A DNA stretch of 64,000 nucleotides from Rheinheimera faecalis (lineage in GTDB: Bacteria; Pseudomonadota; Gammaproteobacteria; Enterobacterales; Alteromonadaceae), in assembly GCF_021290965.1 (NCBI RefSeq), contig NZ_JAJOYT010000002.1:248001-312000 (forward strand). The letters are read 5' to 3'. Position numbers and translations under genes: made by a program. Below the pieces are notes generated by a model. It made no database searches and was not told the DNA's origin. It saw only the letters and a program-made list of their open reading frames with translations. Below are positions 57,806 through 64,000 of the stretch, in pieces (positions within the stretch are counted from its first letter, which is position 1; each line of letters begins with the position of its first letter).

Positions 57806-59971
57806 TTAATTCAGGTCTTGTGGGTCCACATCCAGCTGCCATTTTACTTTGCGGCTTAAGGACCAACGGCTGATTTCGGTCAGTACAGAGTCCAAACTTT
57901 GGTGTAATTGTTTCCTGTCTTTGGCAAACAGCTGAATTTGCCAGCGGTATTTACCCGCCTTACGTTCCATAGGGCAAGCCAATGGCCCCAGTAGCTGCAC
58001 TTGCGGCCAGTTTTTGTAATGGTCAGCCACTTTTTGCAGCCATTCTTTGCAGAGTTCCAGCTGATGCGCTTCTACTCTAAACAAAGCCAGGAACATAAAA
58101 GGTGGTAAAAAGGTTTGCTGCCGCTCTTTTAATGCACTGCGGGCAAAGGAGGCGTAACCATTCTGGATCACGTCCTGCAACAAGGCATGACCCGGATAAT
58201 GGGTTTGAAGCAGCACTTTTCCTGGCTGTGAACCACGACCAGCGCGGCCTGATACCTGGGTTAATAATTGAGCCAATTGTTCAGGCGCTCTGAAGTCGTT
58301 GCTGTATAAAGCAGAGTCGACATCAATAATCACCACAAGGCCAACGTTAGGGAAATGATGGCCTTTGGCCAGCATCTGAGTACCTAAAATAAGCTGAGGT
58401 TCACCCTGTAATATCTGATCCAAAGCTTTCTGCAAACTGCCTTTGCGTCTGATGCTGTCTCTGTCCAGTCGGGTGACTGTGTGAGTTGGGAATAGCTGCT
58501 GTAACTGCTCTTCCAACTGTTCAGTGCCCTGACCCACAGGAGCCAGTTGAGTGCTGCCACAACCACCACATTGATGCGGCACACCTTTAGTCGCACCACA
58601 ATGGTGGCACACCAACTGACGGCTTTGTTTATGAAAAGTAGTGAAAGCACTGCATCTGTGGCATTCGGTCATCCAGCCACATTCATGACAAATAAGAGCT
58701 GGCGCAAAACCACGGCGATTTAAAAACAGCAGTACTTGCTGGCCGAGTTTTAAATGTTGTTCGATACGTTGGCGGGTTAAACCTGCCATACCATGCATCA
58801 TTTGCTGTTGTTTTAAATCCACCAGCTCGACTGTCGGCATCAACTGACCAGCGGCGCGGTCAGGTAATTCCAGATGAGCAAAGCGGCCTTGCTGCACATT
58901 GGCAAGACTCTCTAAGCTCGGTGTGGCTGAACCCAATAAAATAGGGCAGCCCTGAATAGAGGCGCGTTTAATGGCTAAATCACGGGCGTGATATCGAAAG
59001 CCGTCCTGCTGCTTAAAGGAGTTGTCGTGTTCTTCATCAATAATCAGCAAATCAAGCTTAAGGAAAGTCAAAAACAACGCAGAACGGGTACCAATCACTA
59101 TAGCTAAATCACCGGTTTGGCAGCGTTGCCACACAGTAAAACGCTCCAGATCTGTCATATTCGAATGCCAGACCCCAACAGGTACACCAAAACGTTGTTC
59201 AAAACGGGCCAGGGTTTGAGGTGTTAAACCAATTTCCGGCACCAACACCAGCACCTGACCCCCTTGTTTTACCACTGGGCTTATCGCCTGCAAATAGACC
59301 TCAGTTTTGCCAGAGCCTGTGACCCCTTCGAGTAAAAAACAGCTAAAACTACCTAATGCTTGTTGTACTGCTGTAACTGCCAGCGCTTGCGCCGGATTTA
59401 AAGGCAAGGATTTTTGTTGTTCATCAGCCGTCTGATAAGGGCCGTATAAGAGTGGAGTAACTTGAGCCCAACCTTGTTCGACAAAATACTGCAGCTCTTT
59501 GCGCTGAAAATTCTCCAGCAACTGGATTTCAGTTTGAGGTTGTTGCAGCTGTTGCCATAAGGCCAGCCGTTTTTTAGCTGCTTTAAATTGCTCTGCAGTT
59601 AAATGCTGGCCAGCTTCGGTCAGGCTATAACTATGACCTTTGACCGGATCGGCATTTTTACCATCGCGTAATAAAGCGGGCAGAGCACTGGTCAAAACAT
59701 CACCTAACGGATGATGGTAATAATCGGCGGCAAAACTGAGTAACTGGCGAATAGGGGCTGCTAATACCGGCGTTTGATCCAATACTTCGGTCACAGCTTT
59801 TAATTGAGTCGCATCGTAACTGTCGGTGGGGTTCAGTTGCCAGACAATACCTATCAGCTCGCGTTTACCAAAAGGCACTAAAACACGACAACCTGGGCTT
59901 ACCTCTTTGTCACAAAGGTAATCAAAATGCACCCGAAGAGGAATGGGCAATGCTACCCGAATCACCATCAC
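57806..59971 (-). CDS. priA: Primosomal protein N', replication-restart helicase PriA
   Basis: 721 residues. Restarts stalled replication forks by loading DnaB and unwinding DNA 3'-5'. The N-terminal DNA-binding domain (VALPIPLRVHFDYLCD, VPFGKRELIGIVW) is followed by Walker A LEGVTGSGKTEVYL, DEEH box LLIIDEEHDNSFKQQ and helicase motifs GTQMLAKGHHFPNVGLV and SGRAGRG. Two zinc-binding Cys clusters lie around CHECGWMTECHRC and CHHCGATKGVPHQCGGC. Length is normal. It is divergent from rpmE and followed by the FtsN-like gene. The GTG at 59971 and the ATG at 59968 are both plausible starts. Confidence 0.98.
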   Translation of the reverse strand: MMVIRVALPIPLRVHFDYLCDKEVSPGCRVLVPFGKRELIGIVWQLNPTDSYDATQLKAVTEVLDQTPVLAAPIRQLLSFAADYYHHPLGDVLTSALPALLRDGKNADPVKGHSYSLTEAGQHLTAEQFKAAKKRLALWQQLQQPQTEIQLLENFQRKELQYFVEQGWAQVTPLLYGPYQTADEQQKSLPLNPAQALAVTAVQQALGSFSCFLLEGVTGSGKTEVYLQAISPVVKQGGQVLVLVPEIGLTPQTLARFEQRFGVPVGVWHSNMTDLERFTVWQRCQTGDLAIVIGTRSALFLTFLKLDLLIIDEEHDNSFKQQDGFRYHARDLAIKRASIQGCPILLGSATPSLESLANVQQGRFAHLELPDRAAGQLMPTVELVDLKQQQMMHGMAGLTRQRIEQHLKLGQQVLLFLNRRGFAPALICHECGWMTECHRCSAFTTFHKQSRQLVCHHCGATKGVPHQCGGCGSTQLAPVGQGTEQLEEQLQQLFPTHTVTRLDRDSIRRKGSLQKALDQILQGEPQLILGTQMLAKGHHFPNVGLVVIIDVDSALYSNDFRAPEQLAQLLTQVSGRAGRGSQPGKVLLQTHYPGHALLQDVIQNGYASFARSALKERQQTFLPPFMFLALFRVEAHQLELCKEWLQKVADHYKNWPQVQLLGPLACPMERKAGKYRWQIQLFAKDRKQLHQSLDSVLTEISRWSLSRKVKWQLDVDPQDLN

Positions 59972-60164
59972 AGCTAAAATCCACCTGTTTTATCAATCAA
60001 TTAGTTTAATGATCGGAGCAAGACAAAGCCATTAAAAATAAATTGGTCAATTTGTTGAAACTTTGAGCCTTACCAATTAAACTACGCGCCCTAATTTAAC
60101 TGAAATTGCGTATGGTGTCTGACAAAAGTTGATCAGATAGCGATACGGCCTAACGAGGTAACCC

Positions 60165-60377
60165 ATGAAACCAAGTATCCACCCGGAATACAAAGAGATC
60201 ACTGCAACTTGTACTTGCGGTAATGCTTTCAAAACTCACTCTACACTGTGTAAAGACATCCACTTGGACGTTTGCTCAGCTTGCCACCCATTCTATACTG
60301 GTAAGCAGAAAGTGTTAGACGTAGGCGGCCGTGTTGACCGCTTCAAAAAACGTTTCGCAGTACTGGGCGCCAAGTAA
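60165..60377 (+). CDS. rpmE: 50S ribosomal protein L31, zinc-binding type
   Basis: 70-residue ribosomal protein. The four zinc ligands are visible in TCTCGNAF (Cys16, Cys18) and [12 protein letters not shown] (Cys36-x-x-Cys39), making it the Zn-containing C+ form that can be replaced by YkgM-type L31 under zinc limitation. The end [13 protein letters not shown] is typical. ACGAGG lies ahead of the ATG. It is monocistronic, divergent from priA, with its own strong terminator. Confidence 0.98.
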   Translation: MKPSIHPEYKEITATCTCGNAFKTHSTLCKDIHLDVCSACHPFYTGKQKVLDVGGRVDRFKKRFAVLGAK

Positions 60378-60392
60378 TTTCAGGCATCAGTC

Positions 60393-60421
60393 AAAAAAGG
60401 CACCTAGGGTGCCTTTTTTTA
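60393..60421 (+). terminator. Terminator of rpmE
   Basis: AAAAAAGGCACC-TAG-GGTGCCTTTTTTT: a short GC stem with A- and T-runs, 16 bases after the stop. Confidence 0.92.
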
Positions 60422-60450
60422 TGGGTGTAAGCTTGCCCCCGCTTTGATGT

Positions 60451-60590
60451 TTACCCTAAGTAATTGGAGTTGTGGCAAGGCGGCAAGCCAGTGAGACCCT
60501 GGGAGCATAGTTGCCTATGCGACTAGGGCGAACGCGCGAAGCCAACGCCGCTACAGCTTCAAGAACGACGGGTAAAGAACGAAGGGTAAC
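60451..60590. repeat. ERIC-like intergenic repeat, copy 6
   Basis: Runs from ttaccctaagtaattggagt to caagaacgacgggtaa (60451-60575), with the central gaccctgggagcatag / ctatgcgactagggcgaa arm. The outer end is repeated once as gaacgaagggtaac at 60577-60590. Same orientation as copy 2. It occupies the region between rpmE and the winged-helix-STAND gene. Confidence 0.88.
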
Positions 60591-60618
60591 AAATCAGTGC
60601 TTTCATAATGTAGCCCAC

Positions 60619-60641
60619 AACTATATATTAAACATATAGTT
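60619..60641. promoter_or_regulatory. Inverted repeat upstream of the winged-helix-STAND gene, candidate operator
   Basis: AACTATAT-ATTAAAC-ATATAGTT is a perfect 8-bp inverted repeat, 17 bases before the start codon. Its position suits autoregulation by the encoded winged-helix domain or a promoter-overlapping site. The AT-rich core also resembles a -10 region. Confidence 0.4.
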
Positions 60642-60658
60642 AACTTCCGGTTCTGGTT

Positions 60659-63600
60659 ATGAGCGGTACTTTCTTTTTTGGCGAGTGGCAGGTTGATCCC
60701 AGCGCCAATACGCTGAGGCTTGGCAAACAGCTGATCCAGCTTGAACCTAAAGCTATGGATGTGCTGGTGCTGCTGTGCCAAAACGCCGGAGAAGTATTGA
60801 GTAGTGACGAGATTGTAAGCATTTGCTGGCCTCAAACCGAAGTGGGCGATAACCCACTGCATAAAATTATCACGCAAATTCGTAAGGCCCTTGGCGATAG
60901 CGCTACCTCCTCTACTTATATTGAAACCATACGTAAACGCGGTTACCGCACCCTGGCTCAGGTTACTTTTCCGCTGGGGCAGGAAGAAAGTGCCACACCA
61001 CAAAGTTGGCAGGGTGGTTCGCCTTTTCCTGGCTTGCAGGCTTACGATGCCCGTTATGCCAAAGTGTTTTTTGGCCGTGGCAGCCAAATTGATACCTTAT
61101 TGGAACGTATTGCACAGCAAGTGCACTACGGCAGAGCTTTTTGTTTAGTCTTAGGCCCAAGCGGCAGCGGCAAATCCTCGTTAATCAATGCTGGCGTGAT
61201 GCCAAATTTGATGCAAAACAGCGGCTACAACGGCGTCAAGGTAGAGTCGTACAGCAGTCTGGATTTAGCTGACCTGACACCAGGCCAATTGCTGATGCAA
61301 CTGGCCAGTGCTTTGCTCGACTGGGAAGTTGCAGACCAGCCCGTATTTGACGGCTGCAGTACCGAACAGCTCGCAGACAAATTACAACATCAGATGGACT
61401 GGGTGCTGCAAAGCTGCAAAAAAGCGCTACAAAACCAACACGAAAGCAAATCCCGTTTTGCCATTTTTATTGACCGGCTTGAAGTGCTGTTATCGTCGCC
61501 GCTGTTTAGTGAAGAAGAACGGCTGCTATTTATCGACCGGATGGAACAACTGGCCACTTCAGGTTTTGTGGTGGTATTAAGTGCCTGTCGTAACGAGTTT
61601 TACCCCTTACTAGTCACCTATCCCAGTTTAATGGCAGGCAAAGCCCGTGGGGCTCATTTTGACTTAGCGCCTCCAGGCAGAGCCGATTTGTTACAAATGA
61701 TCCGCTTACCCGCCATAGCCGCCAATTTAAGTTGGGACTTAGACCCAAGCACCGCAGTGCCGCTGGATGAGCTGTTGTGCAGCGAAGCGGCCAGCAATCC
61801 CGATGCTTTACCTATGCTGCAATATACTTTGCAGGAATTGTATTTGCAGCGCAGCGATAGCAATCAATTGCTGTTTTCTGTCTATAAAAACTTAGGGGGT
61901 ATTGAAGGCGCTATAGGTAAAAATGCCGAGCAGGCTATAGCACAGTTAAGCACAGCAGAAAAAGACAGCTTACCCAGGGTTTTATCTTTACTGGTGACTT
62001 TACGCGAAGACGAACAGTCCATCACCAGTCGTACAGCACTCTGGCAACAATTACAAAATGACGCTGAGCGATTTTTGGTGCAAGCCATGGTGGAACATCG
62101 TTTATTTGTCTCCCACCTGCAAAATGCTGTGCCTTGTTTCAGTATTGCGCACGAAGCTTTATTAAGGCGCTGGCCAAGAGCGACCGCCTGGATAGCAGAA
62201 CATCATCAAAGTTTAAGTGTAAAAAGCCGCTTGCAGCATTTAACCAAACGCTGGCTGGCTGAAGATAAACACAGTGCTTATTTATTGGCCGACGGCAAGC
62301 CTTTAGCCGAAGCCCAGCAACTGGCGCAAAATGGCTTTTTTACGCTGGATGCAAACGAAAAAGATTTTATTCAGGCCTCAGGCAAAAGATCCAAACTAGT
62401 ACGCACCAGCAGGCGATTAACTTTTGCCTTACTCTGTGTGCTGACTTTTACCGCAGTATTAATGAGCTTCAGAAGTTTTGAAGCCGAAAAACAAGCACAG
62501 CAAAAACGTTTAGCAGCCGAAAGTTTATTAGGTTTTATGGTGGGTGATTTTGCCGACAAATTACGCAGCATAGGCCGGATGGATTTATTAGACGGTATTA
62601 GCAATAAAGCGCTGGAGTATTTCAGCGACTTTTCTGATGCGGAAAAAGACCAATACCTAAGCACCCAGGCCCGTTTGCAGCATGGCCAAACACTGGAAGC
62701 TATGGGTGAAGTGGCTTATTCACGTAACAAAACCGATGAAGCCAAAACCGCCTTATTAGCAGCCAGAGACAAACTGGCACCAGTACTTGCTGAGCAGCCG
62801 GATAATTTAGAGCTGCTAAAAACCTTAGGCGCTAATGCCTTTTGGCTTGGGCAAATTCAGTACGATGCCAATAACTGGTTGGCCGCTAAACCTGAGTTAG
62901 AACTCTATTACAGTTATAGCCAAGCTATGTACAAAATAGCACCAGACAGTGTAGATGCCCTTATGGAATTATCTTACGCCACTAATTCTTTAGGCTCTTT
63001 GGCTATGAAATTGCAAGAGTTTGAGCAAGCCACTGCTTTTTTTGATGAATCGCTGAATCTTAAATCATTAGCAAAAGCCAAAGACCCAGCCAATACAGCC
63101 TTAATTGCAGATATAGCGGATACCCGCTCCTGGTTGGCCAGTGCGGCTTTAGCTAAAGGGGATATTCATAAAGCTATAGCTGTGCATCAGCAAATTCAGG
63201 CTGAATTTGAAAAAATGAATAATGAAGCTAAAACAGATGCTTATCTGCTGGAAAAAGTCCTTAATAGTTATTCTATATTGGCTTCTATTTATGAATATCA
63301 GGGGTTGTTCAAGTTAGCTTTTGCGAAAGTGTACCAGACCCATGAATTATTGAAGCAGGCTGTTAAGCAAGATCCAAGCAACAACGGCTGGCAAGTCAGT
63401 GCGTTTCATCACAAAGTCATTTTAATGCGATTAAATGCTAAGCAGGCAGATTCCCGAATAAAATACACGCCTGAATCATTGGAACAAGAGCTTGCTCAAA
63501 AGAAAACCGAATTTGGCAGCGAGCTGCAATTCCAGCGTGCATATAGCAACTGGTTGATCCAGTCTGCCCGTTACTATCAGGCAATAGGTCAATCACAAAA

Positions 63601-63922
63601 AAGTGCAGATGTTACATCGCAAGCGTTAGTTTTATATCAGGAATTATATGCAGTTGAACCTAACAGCCCCAGATTAGCACTTGCTCTCGCCGAAGCTGAA
63701 TTATTGCGCGCTACGCACTATAAAACACAGTTGCAGCATGAAAAAAGTCAGCAATCTTGCGCCAGGGCAAAAAGTTTATTAGAGCCTTTGCAGCTAAAAG
63801 ATAAAACACCTGATTATATTCAACCTTATGCCAGAGCTTTAAGTTGCCTTAATGAGCTTGAGCAACACCCTGAACTGCAACAGCTTTTACAAAAATCGGC
63901 TATCGTACTTACTACTTTTTAA
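60659..63922 (+). CDS. Transmembrane winged-helix / STAND ATPase / TPR-like regulator
   Basis: 1087 residues. The N-terminal OmpR/CadC-type winged helix (about 5-100; LEPKAMDVLVLLCQNAGEVLSSDEIV, ITQIRKALGD, YIETIRKRGYR) would bind DNA from the cytoplasm. A novel-STAND type NTPase (nSTAND1-like) follows: PFPGLQAYDARYAKVFFGR, Walker A GPSGSGKSS (166-174), Walker B FAIFIDRLE (268-276; Asp272) and the C-terminal FSIAHEALLRRWPRA motif. One transmembrane helix (about 584-600, TFALLCVLTFTAVLMSF) places the last ~480 residues, which resemble TPR helices, in the periplasm. A one-step sensor-regulator that turns periplasmic signals into transcription, with an NTPase between, is inferred. Ligand and targets are unknown. 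It may control itself and the next gene. Confidence 0.85.
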   Translation: MSGTFFFGEWQVDPSANTLRLGKQLIQLEPKAMDVLVLLCQNAGEVLSSDEIVSICWPQTEVGDNPLHKIITQIRKALGDSATSSTYIETIRKRGYRTLAQVTFPLGQEESATPQSWQGGSPFPGLQAYDARYAKVFFGRGSQIDTLLERIAQQVHYGRAFCLVLGPSGSGKSSLINAGVMPNLMQNSGYNGVKVESYSSLDLADLTPGQLLMQLASALLDWEVADQPVFDGCSTEQLADKLQHQMDWVLQSCKKALQNQHESKSRFAIFIDRLEVLLSSPLFSEEERLLFIDRMEQLATSGFVVVLSACRNEFYPLLVTYPSLMAGKARGAHFDLAPPGRADLLQMIRLPAIAANLSWDLDPSTAVPLDELLCSEAASNPDALPMLQYTLQELYLQRSDSNQLLFSVYKNLGGIEGAIGKNAEQAIAQLSTAEKDSLPRVLSLLVTLREDEQSITSRTALWQQLQNDAERFLVQAMVEHRLFVSHLQNAVPCFSIAHEALLRRWPRATAWIAEHHQSLSVKSRLQHLTKRWLAEDKHSAYLLADGKPLAEAQQLAQNGFFTLDANEKDFIQASGKRSKLVRTSRRLTFALLCVLTFTAVLMSFRSFEAEKQAQQKRLAAESLLGFMVGDFADKLRSIGRMDLLDGISNKALEYFSDFSDAEKDQYLSTQARLQHGQTLEAMGEVAYSRNKTDEAKTALLAARDKLAPVLAEQPDNLELLKTLGANAFWLGQIQYDANNWLAAKPELELYYSYSQAMYKIAPDSVDALMELSYATNSLGSLAMKLQEFEQATAFFDESLNLKSLAKAKDPANTALIADIADTRSWLASAALAKGDIHKAIAVHQQIQAEFEKMNNEAKTDAYLLEKVLNSYSILASIYEYQGLFKLAFAKVYQTHELLKQAVKQDPSNNGWQVSAFHHKVILMRLNAKQADSRIKYTPESLEQELAQKKTEFGSELQFQRAYSNWLIQSARYYQAIGQSQKSADVTSQALVLYQELYAVEPNSPRLALALAEAELLRATHYKTQLQHEKSQQSCARAKSLLEPLQLKDKTPDYIQPYARALSCLNELEQHPELQQLLQKSAIVLTTF

Positions 63923-63955
63923 TTCTCGTTATTTAACTCAAACCAAGGAAAAGTT

Positions 63956-64000
63956 ATGAACGCAACAAACTTAATTCAGGGCCCGGTTATTGAAGTCATG
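63956..64000 (+). CDS. Start of an unidentified gene, cut by the window edge
   Basis: An ATG with AAGGAAAAG ahead, 33 bases after the winged-helix-STAND gene, opens MNATNLIQGPVIEVM. Only 15 codons are visible and no family can be named. Distance and strand suggest co-transcription with the regulator. Confidence 0.55.
   Translation, partial: MNATNLIQGPVIEVM

Noticed and set aside
60551-61087. 178-codon minus-strand frame opposite the winged-helix-STAND gene
   Set aside because: Shadow frame reaching into an ERIC copy; no motif.

Overview
The window looks like chromosome of a free-living gammaproteobacterium of the Rheinheimera / Alteromonadales-Chromatiaceae type. This is an inference from protein character and gene order (aroQ-accB-accC, groESL, priA-ftsN-hslV-hslU-DUF971, a complete hut set, many EAL and chemoreceptor genes) and was not checked against any database. 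No rRNA, tRNA, CRISPR array, integrase or transposase was seen. ERIC-like intergenic repeats occur at six places.

Bases 1-5820 are core: accC (partial), accB and aroQ in one operon, dsbD overlapping cutA, and groES-groEL behind a heat-shock type promoter and ahead of a strong terminator. Bases 5821-11600 form an accessory island. It holds a 1514-residue protein with an N-terminal PD-(D/E)XK nuclease-like domain and a STAND-type NTPase core, whose layout resembles Avs anti-phage sensors. Next to it are a small membrane protein with a damaged 5' end and a decayed toxin-antitoxin pair in which the toxin is reduced to ten codons. The island is AT-richer than its surroundings.

Bases 11700-23060 carry a secreted catalase-peroxidase (katG), a TerC/Alx protein behind a yybP-ykoY manganese riboswitch, glycerol kinase, an SBF-family transporter, a PadR/HAAS regulator pair, a MAPEG protein with an ABC exporter, and a membrane-anchored alpha/beta hydrolase. 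Bases 23300-29800 hold a group of exported proteins: a cysteine-hydrolase (isochorismatase-fold) protein, a small cytochrome c, a YtcJ-type amidohydrolase, two tandem solute-binding-like proteins and a secreted protein of unknown function. A LysR regulator lies convergent to the amidohydrolase.

Bases 29800-38850 hold ferredoxin-NADP reductase, an S9 peptidase, an ApbE-YihY-Pip-Dtd run with overlapping or near-abutting ends, a spermidine-synthase-like protein, a GNAT-hotdog fusion, a triplicated ERIC-derived repeat and an Mrr-like membrane protein. Bases 39200-54800 combine signalling genes (two chemoreceptors, two GGDEF/EAL proteins) with histidine degradation: hutH, hutU and hutC on one strand, hutI divergent across a palindromic HutC-type operator, and hutG further along with rraA.

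Bases 54800-60420 are core again: DUF971, hslU, hslV, an FtsN-like SPOR protein, priA and rpmE. The window ends with a 1087-residue transmembrane winged-helix / STAND ATPase / TPR-like protein and the first 15 codons of the next gene.

The most interesting candidates are the nuclease-STAND protein with its decayed neighbours, the winged-helix-STAND protein with its upstream inverted repeat, the Mn riboswitch with a visible ribosome-binding-site-masking stem, and the ERIC-like repeats.
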